Source of the DNA: Pseudomonas oleovorans subsp. oleovorans
GTDB taxonomy: Bacteria; Pseudomonadota; Gammaproteobacteria; Pseudomonadales; Pseudomonadaceae
DNA: 64,000 nt
Reading direction: 5' to 3'
Assembly (NCBI RefSeq): GCF_002197815.1
Contig: NZ_NIUB01000026.1
Coordinates: forward strand, 1 to 64,000
Position 1 is the stretch's first letter. Every line of letters starts with the position of its first letter. Below, piece by piece: positions 51,210 to 60,674 of this stretch. The notes below the pieces were generated by a model that made no database searches, had not been told where the DNA came from, and saw only the letters and a program-made list of their open reading frames with translations. The translations under genes and the position numbers were made by a program.

Positions 51210-51842
51210 TCAGCTACCCGAAACCAGTCCGGGAAGTTGCTCAGCCAGCTTGGCGTTGTTGACCGGTGCGCGGATGAAACCGCGCTGGGTGCCATCCGGG
51301 CCGATGATCACCAGGTTGCCGCTGTGGTCGACGGTGTAGTTTTCCTTGCTGGTGTCCGCCGGAATGTAGGGAATGCTCACCGAGTTGGCGAACTTCTGCA
51401 GGGTTTCCTCTTCGCCGGTCAGCCCCTTGAAGCCGGCATTGAAGAAGCCCAGGTACTTGCTCAGCTGCTCCGGCGTATCGCGATGCGGATCGACGCTGAC
51501 CATCACCACCTCGAGTCGCGCGCGGGTTTCTTCCGGCAGTTGGGTCTGCAACTGGCGCAGTTGGGCGAGGGTGGCCGGGCAGATATCCGGGCAGAAGGTG
51601 TAGCCGAAGAACAACAGCTTCCAGTCGCCCTTGAGCTGATCAACCGCGACTTCCTTGCCATCCTGATCGACCAACTTCAGAGCTGGCAGGCTGCGGTTCT
51701 GCGGCAGCAGGACGATGCCGGCGTCGAGCAGCGCGGCCGGGTCGCCCTGGCCCTTGCTGCTCAGTACCTTGTTGACGGTCAGCCCCAGCACCAGGGCGAC
51801 GATGGCGACAAGAACGAAAACCGTTGTATGGGTACGCGTCAT
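51210..51842 (-). CDS. SCO1/SenC copper chaperone for cytochrome oxidase
   Basis: 210 residues. An N-terminal membrane anchor (about 8-27) is followed by a thioredoxin fold. Copper ligands are seen: CPDIC in FGYTFCPDICPATL and His in YTVDHSGNLVIIGPDG. It delivers copper to the CuA site of subunit II or reduces its cysteines. It is the last gene of the cox assembly run ctaA-ctaB-sco, eight bases after ctaB. Confidence 0.95.
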   Translation of the reverse strand: MTRTHTTVFVLVAIVALVLGLTVNKVLSSKGQGDPAALLDAGIVLLPQNRSLPALKLVDQDGKEVAVDQLKGDWKLLFFGYTFCPDICPATLAQLRQLQTQLPEETRARLEVVMVSVDPHRDTPEQLSKYLGFFNAGFKGLTGEEETLQKFANSVSIPYIPADTSKENYTVDHSGNLVIIGPDGTQRGFIRAPVNNAKLAEQLPGLVSGS

Positions 51843-51850
51843 GAAAAACC

Positions 51851-52750
51851 TTAGATATTCAGCAGCAGGTAATGGTCCGCCAGCAGCGCGATAAACAGCA
51901 GGAACAGATACCAGATACTGTACTTGAAGGTGTTGATCGCCGCGTGCGGTTTGCTGTCACGGTACAGCACCCAGGCCCAATGCAGGAAGCGCCCGCCCAG
52001 CAGCACGGCGCAGGCCAGGTACAGCGGCCCGCTCATGTGGATGGCGTAGGGCAGCAGGGTTACCGCGAACATCACCAGGGTGTAGAGCAGGATGTGCACC
52101 TTGGTGTAGTGCTCGCCGTGGGTCACCGGCAGCATGGGGATGTCGGCCTTGGCGTATTCGGCCTTGCGGTGGATGGCCAGGGCCCAGAAGTGCGGCGGCG
52201 TCCAGGCGAAGATGATCAGCACCAGCAGCAGCGGCTCGGCACTCAGGTGTCCGGTGACGGCGACCCAGCCCAGCAGCGGCGGCGCGGCGCCAGCCAGGCC
52301 ACCGATAACGATGTTCTGCGGCGTGGCACGCTTGAGAAAGCCGGTGTAGATCACCGCATAGCCGAGCAATGAGGCCAGGGTCAGCCAGGCAGCCAACTCA
52401 TTGGTGAACACCATCAGCAGGCTCATGCCGGCGATGGCCAGCAGCAGCGCGAAGGTCAACGCCGCCACCGGCGAGACACGCCCGGCGGTGACCGGACGTT
52501 TGTGCGTGCGCGCCATGATCGAGTCGATGCGCCGATCCACCACATGGTTGACCGCCGCCGCCGCGCCGGCGCACAGACCGATGCCGAGGTTGCCGAACAG
52601 CAGCACGGTCCAGGGCACACCGGCACGGGTAGCGAGGAACATACCGACCAGCGAGGTGATCAGCATCAGCATCACCACCCGCGGTTTGGTCAGCTCCAGA
52701 TAATCACGCCAGGTGGCAGGTTCGGCATGGGCTTGCAGGATGGTCGCCAT
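51851..52750 (-). CDS. Protoheme IX farnesyltransferase (CtaB/CyoE)
   Basis: 299 residues from ATG 52750 with GGGAGAAA upstream. Nine membrane helices; the UbiA-type Asp-rich motifs are NHVVDRRIDSIMARTHKRP (about 82-100) and the second loop HFWALAIHRKAEYAKADIPMLP. It makes heme O from protoheme and farnesyl diphosphate, the substrate of the adjacent CtaA. It lies 19 bp after ctaA. Confidence 0.96.
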   Translation of the reverse strand: MATILQAHAEPATWRDYLELTKPRVVMLMLITSLVGMFLATRAGVPWTVLLFGNLGIGLCAGAAAAVNHVVDRRIDSIMARTHKRPVTAGRVSPVAALTFALLLAIAGMSLLMVFTNELAAWLTLASLLGYAVIYTGFLKRATPQNIVIGGLAGAAPPLLGWVAVTGHLSAEPLLLVLIIFAWTPPHFWALAIHRKAEYAKADIPMLPVTHGEHYTKVHILLYTLVMFAVTLLPYAIHMSGPLYLACAVLLGGRFLHWAWVLYRDSKPHAAINTFKYSIWYLFLLFIALLADHYLLLNI

Positions 52751-52769
52751 GGCATTTCTCCCTGATTCG

Positions 52770-53828
52770 TTATTTACCGGCCTGCAGCAGGCCGTTGGAA
52801 GCCAGAGCCGCGTGGGCATCGGTGAGCGTGTGCACGGCATGCCTGCGCTCACCTGCCGTGCGCAGGCGATAGTTGATCAGCACCATGCTCAGCAGCAGGG
52901 CCGCACCGCCGGCGTTGTGCGCCACCGCCACCAGCAGCGGCAGGTGGAAGATCACGTTGCTGATACCCAGGCCCACCTGCACGGCCAGCGCCAGCAGCAG
53001 CAGGCCAGCCAGGCGCGACAGCCCGGCCACATGCAGCCGCCAGGCCAGCACCAGCAGCGCCAGCGTGACCAGCAGCGCGCCGATGCGGTGGCTCATGTGA
53101 ATGGCGGTGCGCGCGTCACTGTCGAGCTGCCCGCCCAGGTAGTTGGGGCCGATGTGCTGGGTCAGGTGAAAGCCCTTGCCAAAATCCATCGCCGGCCACC
53201 ACTCACCGTGACAGGTGGGCAGGTCGACGCAGGCCACGGCCGCATAGTTGGAGCTGACCCAGCCGCCGAGGGCGATCTGCCCGATAACCAATAGCAGACA
53301 CGCTGCCGCCAATGTGCGCAGGCGTGCCGGCAACTGCAGCGGGGCGAAGCGTCCGGACAGGCGCAGCGTGAGCAAGGTCAGCAGGCTGAGCGTGGCGAAA
53401 CCGCCGAGCAGGTGCGCGGTGACCACCTGCGGCCACAGTTGCAGGGTGACGGTCCACATGCCGAATGCGCCCTGCAGGATCACCAGCGCCAGAATCGCCA
53501 GCGGCAGCTTGAGCGGCTGGGCTGGCTCGGCGCGGCGGCGCACGGCCTGGGCCGCGATGACGAGAATCACCAGGCCCAGGGCGCCGGCGAAGTAGCGATG
53601 GATCATCTCGTACCAGCCCTTGGCGACTTCCACCGGGGCATCGGGGAAGCGTGCCTCGGCGATGGCCTGCTTGTGCTCGCTCATCGGCACGCCGAGAAAG
53701 CCATAACAGCCGGGCCAGTCCGGGCAGCCCAGGCCGGCATGGGTCAGTCGAGTGTAGGCACCTAGCAGCACCACCACCACGGTCAGGAGGGTGGCGAACA
53801 AGGCTAGACGGTAACCGGGCTTGTGCAT
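52770..53828 (-). CDS. Heme A synthase (CtaA/COX15)
   Basis: 352 residues, eight membrane helices in two four-helix halves. Conserved heme-ligand histidines appear in TRLTHAGLGCPDWPGCYG, EMIHRYFAG, HLLGGF and MSHRIGA. It oxidises heme O to heme A for the aa3 oxidase. The periplasmic Cys pair of the first loop (CVDLPTCHGEWWPAMDFG) is kept in the second half. Confidence 0.95.
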   Translation of the reverse strand: MHKPGYRLALFATLLTVVVVLLGAYTRLTHAGLGCPDWPGCYGFLGVPMSEHKQAIAEARFPDAPVEVAKGWYEMIHRYFAGALGLVILVIAAQAVRRRAEPAQPLKLPLAILALVILQGAFGMWTVTLQLWPQVVTAHLLGGFATLSLLTLLTLRLSGRFAPLQLPARLRTLAAACLLLVIGQIALGGWVSSNYAAVACVDLPTCHGEWWPAMDFGKGFHLTQHIGPNYLGGQLDSDARTAIHMSHRIGALLVTLALLVLAWRLHVAGLSRLAGLLLLALAVQVGLGISNVIFHLPLLVAVAHNAGGAALLLSMVLINYRLRTAGERRHAVHTLTDAHAALASNGLLQAGK

Positions 53829-53883
53829 GTCTACTCCTTGGGCACTGGGCCTGACGCTCTGTCGATATGGACAGAGCGCGGCG

Positions 53884-54462
53884 TCAACCGATCAGGGAAA
53901 TTTTCAGCAGGTAGCGCAGATCATCGAGAATGGCCTTGCCCTTGCTGCCGGCCGGGTAGCGCAGCACCAGATTGCCGTGCGGGTCGACCAGCCACAGTTG
54001 TGCGCCCGGCGCGGCCTCGGCGGCCCTGGCATAGGCTTGCAGATCCAGCTGATAGCGACCGAGTTGCGGGTACTCGCGCTTGAGTGTGGCGTCGTAGTCG
54101 GCGTTCAGCGGTTCGGCCAGTGCCAAGCCGTGGCTGGCGCGGGCGGTCTCGCGGTTGAGGCCGATCTGAATCTGCCGCGCCAGGTACACCAGCTGCTGGC
54201 AGTCCGCCTCGCATGCACCCGGCGCCGTGACCAGAATCTGCCAGCGGGGTGCCACCTCACCCTGCACGCCTAGGTCGGCCAGGCTGCGCCCGTCACCGAT
54301 CAGTACGCCGTGGTAGCTGCGCGTTTCCGGCACCCAGAAGCGCCACTGATACATGGCACTGGCGAGAAACATCGGGCCGATGGCGATGGCCAGAATCAGC
54401 AGAAGCTGCAGGCGACCGCGCCCCTTGCGCGGCGTTTCAGGCATGGCGATGGCTGGGTTCAT
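53884..54462 (-). CDS. Membrane-anchored SCO-like protein of the cox cluster
   Basis: 192 residues from ATG 54462 with GGGAGC upstream. After a basic N-terminus there is one membrane helix (about 17-37). The periplasmic part shows APRWQILVTAPGACEADCQQLVY, a CxxxC pair (about 82-86) in thioredoxin-like context, and ends in WLVDPHGNLVLRYPAG, where a His stands like the SCO1 His ligand. I infer a second copper or redox chaperone for oxidase assembly; the homologue in P. aeruginosa is annotated only as hypothetical. Its start lies within the end of the SURF1 gene (26-bp overlap). Confidence 0.75.
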   Translation of the reverse strand: MNPAIAMPETPRKGRGRLQLLLILAIAIGPMFLASAMYQWRFWVPETRSYHGVLIGDGRSLADLGVQGEVAPRWQILVTAPGACEADCQQLVYLARQIQIGLNRETARASHGLALAEPLNADYDATLKREYPQLGRYQLDLQAYARAAEAAPGAQLWLVDPHGNLVLRYPAGSKGKAILDDLRYLLKISLIG

Positions 54463-55168
54463 GACGATGCTCCCGTGCATTGTGAATTCCGAGGTAGATG
54501 AACAGGCCCAGCAGTGCGGCCGCCAGGGCGAACCACTGCACTGCATAGCCGAGATGTTTGCTCGGGCTCATGGCCACCACCGGCCAGTCGACGCGGTAGC
54601 TGGCCGGGCCCGGCTGCAGGCGCGTTTCGAAAGACAGGCCGCCACGGCCCAACTGCTGCCAGAGGCTGTCGGCCTCGACCCGAGTGATCAGCCGTGGCCA
54701 GCCTTCGGAGGCTGTACCTGTGCCCAGGTTCATTCCAGCGGCGGGTGCCACGTAGACCCAGGCAGTGAGCTGCAGCATGCCTTCGGGGGTCTCGAAACGT
54801 GGCGGCGTACGCCGGTCCGGCCAGGGTAGCCAGCCACGGTTGAGCAATACCCAGAGTCCGCTGGGCTGGTCATAGAAGGGTTGCAGCAACTCGACACCGG
54901 CCTGGCCATCGCGGATACGGCTGTCGAGCAGCAGGCTGTGTTCGCTGTCGAGAAAACCACGCAGCTGGACGCGGCGATAGGCGGGGTCACGCAGGGGTTC
55001 GAGCTGCTCGAGGCTGATCGGCTCGGCCTGCCGCCGAGCCTCGAAGCTGGCCAGTAGTTGGCGCTTCTCCTCGCCGCGCTGCAATTGCCAGAAACCCAGC
55101 CAGAGCAGGCCCGGCAGCAACAGGGCGACCAGCAGGCTGGGCAGCCAACCGGGGCGGAAGGCGTTCAT
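54437..55168 (-). CDS. SURF1 family oxidase assembly factor
   Basis: 243 residues with one helix at each end (about 9-27 and 210-230). Family motifs include FWQLQRGEEKRQLL, DPAYRRVQLRGFLD, LLLDSRIRDGQAGVELLQPF, LLNRGWLP and GYAVQWFALA. SURF1 helps insert heme A into subunit I. It lies divergent to the small DUF2909 gene and overlaps the next cox assembly gene. Confidence 0.93.
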   Translation of the reverse strand: MNAFRPGWLPSLLVALLLPGLLWLGFWQLQRGEEKRQLLASFEARRQAEPISLEQLEPLRDPAYRRVQLRGFLDSEHSLLLDSRIRDGQAGVELLQPFYDQPSGLWVLLNRGWLPWPDRRTPPRFETPEGMLQLTAWVYVAPAAGMNLGTGTASEGWPRLITRVEADSLWQQLGRGGLSFETRLQPGPASYRVDWPVVAMSPSKHLGYAVQWFALAAALLGLFIYLGIHNAREHRHEPSHRHA

Positions 55169-55239
55169 GGCTGCCTGCCGTTGTGGTTGGGGTTGCTGGC
55201 TATACTGCAGTGCATCACGTCAATCCCCCGGAGTCTCGC

Positions 55240-55443
55240 ATGCTCAAGGCCGCGATCGTCCTCATGCTGTTGGCCACTCTCGTCAGCCTGTTCAGCGGCC
55301 TGTTCTTCCTGGTCAGGGATGAAGGCCATGGTTCCCGCGTGGTCGGCGCCCTGACTGTCCGTGTCGGCCTGACCGCCATCACCGTTGCCCTGATCGCCTG
55401 GGGCTTCTACTCAGGGCAACTGGTGTCCCACGTCACCTGGTAG
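55240..55443 (+). CDS. Twin-transmembrane DUF2909 protein
   Basis: 67 residues from ATG 55240 with CGGAG upstream. Two membrane helices (about 2-24 and 38-58) separated by VRDEGHGSRVV. This DUF2909-type protein is encoded within cox clusters of pseudomonads, here opposite in strand to all neighbours. Its function is unknown. It is convergent with coxC, six bases away. Confidence 0.88.
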   Translation: MLKAAIVLMLLATLVSLFSGLFFLVRDEGHGSRVVGALTVRVGLTAITVALIAWGFYSGQLVSHVTW

Positions 55444-55449
55444 CCCCCA

Positions 55450-56346
55450 CTACAGTACGTAGACGAAGACGAACAATCCCAGCCAGACCACATCGACGAA
55501 GTGCCAATACCAGGCGGCCGCCTCGAAACCGAAGTGCTGATCAGCACTGAAATGCCCACGCATGATGCGCACCAGCATCACGATCAGGATGATGGTGCCC
55601 AAGGTCACATGCGCGCCGTGGAAGCCCGTAAGCATGAAGAAGGTCGCGCCATAGATGCCTGAGCCCAGGGTCAGCCCCAGCTCGGTGTAGGCCTCGATGT
55701 ATTCCTCGACCTGAAAGAACAGGAACGCCAGGGCGAGCACGATGGTCGCGGCCAGCCAGGCCTTGAGCGGGCCACGGTGGTTCTTCTTCAGGGCATGGTG
55801 GGCGAAGGTGATGGTGACGCTCGATGACACCAGCAAGATGGTGTTGACCAGCGGCAGATGCCAGGGGTCGATCACTGCGCTGGGCGGCGGGAACAACTTG
55901 GAGTCAGGGTTCTGCAGCAACGGCCAGCTGTATTCGAAGCCTTCCCAGAGCATGTTGGACACGCCCTTGTCACCCTCGCCGCCGAGCCAGGGTCCGGCCC
56001 ACATGCGGATATAGAACAGGGCGCCGAAGAAGGCGGCGAAGAACATCACCTCGGAGAAGATGAACCAGCTCATGCCCCAGCGAAAGGAGCGGTCCATCTG
56101 CGCGCTGTACAGGCCGCTGCGACTCTCCTTGATGACGTTGCCGAACCAGCCGAACAGCATCCAGGCCAGAATCAGCCCGCCAACGAAAAAGATCAGCGGC
56201 CCGTTGGAACCGTCGCGGCCTGCCGACAGATCGTTGAACCAGGTGCCGACACCGTAGAAGCTGACCAGCAGGCCGATGGTGGCGACGATAGGCCACTTGC
56301 TCTGCGCCGGTACGTAATAGTTCTCGTGACTTTCGTGACTCGACAT
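55450..56346 (-). CDS. Cytochrome c oxidase subunit III (CoxC/CtaE)
   Basis: 298 residues from ATG 56346 with AAGGAG upstream. Seven membrane helices; conserved stretches FRWGMSWFIFSEVMFFAAFFGA, TGFHGAHVTLGTI and the C-terminal WYWHFVDVVWLGLFVFVYVL. It is a core subunit of the aa3 oxidase that supports subunit I. The frame is open upstream to 56523 but that part is not subunit III. Confidence 0.96.
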   Translation of the reverse strand: MSSHESHENYYVPAQSKWPIVATIGLLVSFYGVGTWFNDLSAGRDGSNGPLIFFVGGLILAWMLFGWFGNVIKESRSGLYSAQMDRSFRWGMSWFIFSEVMFFAAFFGALFYIRMWAGPWLGGEGDKGVSNMLWEGFEYSWPLLQNPDSKLFPPPSAVIDPWHLPLVNTILLVSSSVTITFAHHALKKNHRGPLKAWLAATIVLALAFLFFQVEEYIEAYTELGLTLGSGIYGATFFMLTGFHGAHVTLGTIILIVMLVRIMRGHFSADQHFGFEAAAWYWHFVDVVWLGLFVFVYVL

Positions 56347-56357
56347 TGTTGTTCTCC

Positions 56358-56906
56358 TTATGGAGCCTGTGCCACTGGCGGTTTGCGCGCGGTGATATCG
56401 AACAGGGTGTAGCCCAACGTCAGGTGCTTCACGTCCTTGGGCAAGTCTCTGTCGACGATGAAGCGCACCGGCATTTCGATGCGCTCGCCCGGTTGCAACA
56501 CCTGCTGGGTAAAGCAGAAACACTCGGTCTTGTGAAAGAAGGCCGCCGCCTTCGAAGGCGATACGCTGGGAATCGCCTGCGCGCTCATCGGCTGGTCACT
56601 GGGGTTGTAGGCGACGAACAGCATGTCGCGCGCCTCACCCGGGTGAACCAGTATCTCGTCGGCCTGCGGGCCGAACTCCCAGACCATGCCGGCGGCGTTG
56701 GTGGCGAGGAACTGCACGCGCACCTGGCGCTGCTCATCCACCAGTTGCTCGCCCTGGTAGGCCCCGGCCGTCTTGCCGTTGATGCCGAAAACCCGGCACA
56801 TGGCGTCGTAGAACGGCGGCAGGACGAAGATGCCGAAGCAGAACATCACCACCACCACGAGCAGCAGACGGGTAACCAGGCGACGAGTCGCGATGACCTC
56901 GCTCAC
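56358..56906 (-). CDS. Cox11/CtaG copper chaperone
   Basis: 182 residues: one N-terminal helix (about 12-33), then the Cox11 immunoglobulin-like domain with copper motif ECFCFTQQVLQPGE (Cys-Phe-Cys at about 134-136). It inserts CuB into subunit I. It lies between coxA and coxC, 10-11 bases from each. Confidence 0.95.
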   Translation of the reverse strand: MSEVIATRRLVTRLLLVVVVMFCFGIFVLPPFYDAMCRVFGINGKTAGAYQGEQLVDEQRQVRVQFLATNAAGMVWEFGPQADEILVHPGEARDMLFVAYNPSDQPMSAQAIPSVSPSKAAAFFHKTECFCFTQQVLQPGERIEMPVRFIVDRDLPKDVKHLTLGYTLFDITARKPPVAQAP

Positions 56907-56916
56907 GGCAGACCTC

Positions 56917-58500
56917 CTATTTCACTTCCGGTGGCGTACTGAAGGTGTGGTAGGGCGCCGGTGACGGCACCGTCCACTCCAGGCCTTCGGCCCCGTCCCA
57001 GGGTTTGGCCGGGGCCGGCTTGCCGCCGCGGATGCACTTGATGACGATGAACAGGAACAGCAGCTGGGTGGCCCCGAACATGAACGCGCCGATGCTGGAG
57101 ACCATGTTGAAGTTGGCGAACATCATGTTGTAGTCGGGGATACGCCGCGGCATGCCGGCCAAGCCGACGAAGTGCATCGGGAAGAACGCCAGGTTCATGC
57201 CGATGAAGCTCATCCAGAAATGCAGCTTGGCCAGGGTTTCGTCATACATGTGGCCGGTCCACTTGGGCAGCCAGTAGTAAGCCGAGGCGAAGATGCCGAA
57301 GATCGCACCGGGCACCAGTACATAGTGGAAGTGCGCCACCACGAAGTAGGTGTCGTGGTACTGGAAGTCCGCCGGGGCGATGGCCAGCATCAACCCGGAA
57401 AAACCACCGATGGTGAACAGGATGACGAAGGCCACCGAGAACAGCATCGGCGCCTCGAAGGTCATCGAGCCCTGCCACATGGTGCTGGCCCAGTTGAACA
57501 CCTTCACCCCGGTGGGCACGGCGATCAGCATGGTGGCGTACATGAAGAACAGCTCGCCGGTCAGCGGGATGCCGACGGTGAACATGTGGTGCGCCCAGAC
57601 GATGAACGACAGGAAGGCGATCGCCGCCGTGGCGTAGACCATCGAGGTGTAGCCGAACAGCGGCTTGCGCGCGAAGGCTGGGATGATCGAGCTGACCGCG
57701 CCGAAGGCGGGCAGGATCATGATGTACACCTCGGGGTGGCCGAAGAACCAGAACACGTGCTGGAACAAGACCGGGTCGCCACCGCCAGCGGCGTTGAAGA
57801 AGCTGGTGCCGAAGTGGATGTCCATCAGCATCATGGTCACGCAGCCCGCCAGTACCGGCATCACCGCAATCAGCAGGAAGGCGGTGATCAGCCAGGTCCA
57901 GACGAACAGCGGCATCTTCATCAGGGTCATGCCGGGGGCGCGCAGATTGAGGATGGTGGCGACCACGTTGATCGCCCCCATGATCGAACTGATGCCCATC
58001 AAATGCACGGCGAAGATGAAGAAGGTCGTGCTCTCCGGCCCGTAGGTAGTCGACAGCGGGGCGTAGAAGGTCCAGCCGAAGTTCGGCCCGCCACCTTCCA
58101 TGAACAGCGTCGAGACCAGCAGACCGAAGGCCGCCGGCAGCAGCCAGAAGCTGAAGTTGTTCATCCGTGGCAGGGCCATGTCCGGCGCGCCGATCATCAG
58201 CGGAATCATCCAGTTGGCCAGGCCGACGAACGCCGGCATCACCGCGCCGAAGACCATGATCAGGCCGTGCATGGTGGTCATCTGGTTGAAGAATTCCGGC
58301 TGCACGATCTGCAGGCCCGGCTGGAACAGCTCGGCACGGATGACCATGGCCATCGAGCCGCCGAGCAGGAACATGCAGAAGCTGAACCACAGGTACATCG
58401 TGCCGATGTCCTTGTGGTTGGTGGTCAGTACCCAGCGCATCAGGCCCTTGGCCGGGCCATGGTGGTGGTCAGTATGACCGTGGTCGATCACTGCACTCAT
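56917..58500 (-). CDS. Cytochrome c oxidase subunit I (CoxA/CtaD)
   Basis: 527 residues from ATG 58500 with AGGAG upstream. Twelve membrane helices. Heme and copper ligands are visible: His in TTMHGLIMVFG, His-Tyr pair in FWFFGHPEVYIMILPAFG, His-His in FIVWAHHMFTVG and VAHFHYVLVPG. The proton-channel segments MNNFSFWLLP (D-channel Asn) and the K-channel Lys/Tyr are as in A-type oxidases. It reduces oxygen to water while pumping protons. The histidine-rich N-terminus (DHGHTDHHHGP) is notable. Confidence 0.97.
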   Translation of the reverse strand: MSAVIDHGHTDHHHGPAKGLMRWVLTTNHKDIGTMYLWFSFCMFLLGGSMAMVIRAELFQPGLQIVQPEFFNQMTTMHGLIMVFGAVMPAFVGLANWMIPLMIGAPDMALPRMNNFSFWLLPAAFGLLVSTLFMEGGGPNFGWTFYAPLSTTYGPESTTFFIFAVHLMGISSIMGAINVVATILNLRAPGMTLMKMPLFVWTWLITAFLLIAVMPVLAGCVTMMLMDIHFGTSFFNAAGGGDPVLFQHVFWFFGHPEVYIMILPAFGAVSSIIPAFARKPLFGYTSMVYATAAIAFLSFIVWAHHMFTVGIPLTGELFFMYATMLIAVPTGVKVFNWASTMWQGSMTFEAPMLFSVAFVILFTIGGFSGLMLAIAPADFQYHDTYFVVAHFHYVLVPGAIFGIFASAYYWLPKWTGHMYDETLAKLHFWMSFIGMNLAFFPMHFVGLAGMPRRIPDYNMMFANFNMVSSIGAFMFGATQLLFLFIVIKCIRGGKPAPAKPWDGAEGLEWTVPSPAPYHTFSTPPEVK

Positions 58501-58504
58501 GTCC

Positions 58505-59629
58505 TTACTCCTGCGCCTTGGAGAAATCGAGGATGTCCTTGGGCGTGACCATGTCACCGACATTGTTGCCCCAGGCATTGCGCTCGTAGGTGATGATGGC
58601 GGCCAGATCGACCGGCGACAGCTGCTTGCCGAAGGCCGCCATGGAGGTGCCCGGCTTGCCGTTGTAAACGATGTCGATATGAGCCTCGGCGTCCCCCTTG
58701 GCGATTGCCGAACCCTTGAGGGCCGGGAACATCGGCGGCAGGCCCTCGCCACCAGGCTGGTGGCAGGCCGCGCAGGCGGTGACATAGGCCTTCTCGCCGC
58801 GAGTCATCAGCTCTTCCATGGTCCATTCCTTGCTGGTCAGCTCGCGCTCGGCGGCAGCAGCCTCCTTGCGTTCGGCCAGCCAGACCTCGAAGTCTTCCTT
58901 GGACTTGGCCTCGACCACCACCGGCATGAAACCGTGGTCCTTGCCGCACAGCTCGGTGCACTGACCGCGGTAGATGCCGGGCTCCTCGATGCGCGTCCAG
59001 GATTCGTTGATGAAGCCGGGGATGGCGTCCTTCTTCACCGCCAGTGCCGGCACCCACCAGGAATGGATGACATCGGCAGCGGTGATCAGGAAGCGCACCT
59101 TGGTGCCCACCGGCACCACCAGCGGCTCATCCACTTCCAGCAGGTAGTGTTCGCCCTTGGCTTCGCGGTTGTTGATCTGCGAACGCGGCGTCGTCAGGTT
59201 GCTGAAGAACTCGACGTCCTGCCCCAGATACTTGTAGTGCCACTTCCACTGGTAGCCGGTGACCTGGATATCCAGCTCGGACTCCGAGGTGTCATAGATC
59301 TCGATCAGCGTCTTGGTCGCCGGAATCGCCATCACCACCAGGATGGCCAGGGGAACCACGGTCCAGAGAATCTCGACGGTGGTGCTTTCGTGGAAGTGCG
59401 CAGGCTCCTGGCCAGTGGAGCGGCGGTGCATGATCATCGACCAGAACATGGCGCCGAACACGATCACGCCGATCACGACGCAGATCCAGAAGATGGTCAT
59501 GTGCAGATCGAAGACGGAGCGGCTGACGTCAGTGACACCGGGCGTCATATTGACCGTCCACTGCGCATGCGCCGAGCCCAATGCCAGCCACAGCAGGAGG
59601 CCCATCCAGACTCGTGGATGTCGCATCAT
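58505..59629 (-). CDS. Cytochrome c oxidase subunit II with C-terminal cytochrome c domain (caa3-type CoxB)
   Basis: 374 residues from ATG 59629 (or the adjacent ATG 59626). The signal peptide ends near GSAHA, followed by two membrane helices and the CuA domain: His in VIHSWWVPAL and CTELCGKDHGFM with the Cys, Glu, Cys, His and Met ligands. A C-terminal class I cytochrome c domain (about 280-370) has heme motif CAACH and a Met near GTSMAAFGKQL. It accepts electrons from cytochrome c. This is the first gene of coxB-coxA-cox11-coxC. Confidence 0.96.
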   Translation of the reverse strand: MMRHPRVWMGLLLWLALGSAHAQWTVNMTPGVTDVSRSVFDLHMTIFWICVVIGVIVFGAMFWSMIMHRRSTGQEPAHFHESTTVEILWTVVPLAILVVMAIPATKTLIEIYDTSESELDIQVTGYQWKWHYKYLGQDVEFFSNLTTPRSQINNREAKGEHYLLEVDEPLVVPVGTKVRFLITAADVIHSWWVPALAVKKDAIPGFINESWTRIEEPGIYRGQCTELCGKDHGFMPVVVEAKSKEDFEVWLAERKEAAAAERELTSKEWTMEELMTRGEKAYVTACAACHQPGGEGLPPMFPALKGSAIAKGDAEAHIDIVYNGKPGTSMAAFGKQLSPVDLAAIITYERNAWGNNVGDMVTPKDILDFSKAQE

Positions 59630-60032
59630 TGCGGGTTCCCCTTGATTGTTCTTGTTATCCCGCCGGCTGAGCCTGCGGCTAAGGGATCGACTGCCATGAG
59701 CCTGTACGGCGGAATCACTGTCCGCGGGCCACGCTCGACTGCTGGCGACTGCTGCCGAAACCTCCCGTGCCAAAGCCCGTCCGGTTCCATCAGGTACTGC
59801 CTTTCGAAATCGAGTATAGACAGCGAGGTTTACCTCGCAACGTTCAGACAAAAATGGCTGAAGACGCGCAAGCTTTGTCCTAAACCCCACGGCTGATGCG
59901 GGGTGTAGCTATTCTGAAACAGTTGGATATAGCGGACTCGCATAAGTATGAAAAAGTTATGACAATCGCGTCTTAGCACGCCACAACGGCCGGCTAAGGT
60001 TCACGTCCATGTCCAGGCATGTAGGAGTAGTC
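59630..60032. promoter_or_regulatory. Divergent control region of coxB and the hypothetical gene
   Basis: 403 bp without a gene. A perfect GCGAGG-TTTA-CCTCGC inverted repeat lies at 59823-59838, about 200 bp upstream of coxB. No promoter consensus is strong. In P. aeruginosa the aa3 operon is RpoS- and nutrient-controlled; I see no site to assign. Confidence 0.4.
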
Positions 60033-60674
60033 ATGAACACCGTCGCCATTCGTCAATTGATCGCCCAGGCGCGCCAGCAGGAACATGGCAGCCAGGCGCT
60101 CGCGCGCATGCTGCAGGCTCAGCTGGATGGTCTGCACCCCGCCATCCGCTTGCCGCAGGACGCTGCCCCGGATGCGCTGACGGCTTTCGTCATCGCCTAT
60201 ATCGAGCAAGTGCCGGATGTGCTCGATGCCGCTGCCGAGGTGGCGCAGGAGGCGGGGATCGAGGCGGCGGTAAAACCCGTGCTGAAGATCGCCGAGCATT
60301 TCTTCCTGCAGCCGCCGGCATTGATGCAAGGTCATGAAGGGCTCGAGGGTCTGCTCGATGAAGCCTATCTGGCGCATCGCCTGGTGGAGGAGGTCAACGA
60401 CCGCTACATCGCCCATTTCGGCCAGCCGCTGATCCCGCTGGACACCACGCGCGCTAACCTGATCGCCCACCAGTTGATTGGCGAGCCCTTTGCCAACCAG
60501 CTCGACGAAGCCGTGCATCATGCCCTGACCGGTATGCTCGATGACGCCAGCTTCGAGCAACCCTCGGCGCAGGCCTACCGCGAGCGCCTGGCGGCGCCGG
60601 ACACCGCATCGGCCTGGCAGCGCTGGCCCTGCTTGTCCCGGCAACTGGGTCTTGAGCTGCAGCTCAAGGGCTGA
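60033..60674 (+). CDS. Conserved hypothetical protein
   Basis: 213 residues from ATG 60033 with AGGAG upstream; a shorter possible extension to 60009 has no ribosome site. Entirely helical composition, no signal peptide or membrane helix. Segments such as EAGIEAAVKPVLKIAEHFFL and EEVNDRYIAHFGQPLIPLD recall small uncharacterised Pseudomonas proteins, but I assign no family. It overlaps the AEC transporter gene on the other strand by 11 bases. Function unknown. Confidence 0.8.
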   Translation: MNTVAIRQLIAQARQQEHGSQALARMLQAQLDGLHPAIRLPQDAAPDALTAFVIAYIEQVPDVLDAAAEVAQEAGIEAAVKPVLKIAEHFFLQPPALMQGHEGLEGLLDEAYLAHRLVEEVNDRYIAHFGQPLIPLDTTRANLIAHQLIGEPFANQLDEAVHHALTGMLDDASFEQPSAQAYRERLAAPDTASAWQRWPCLSRQLGLELQLKG

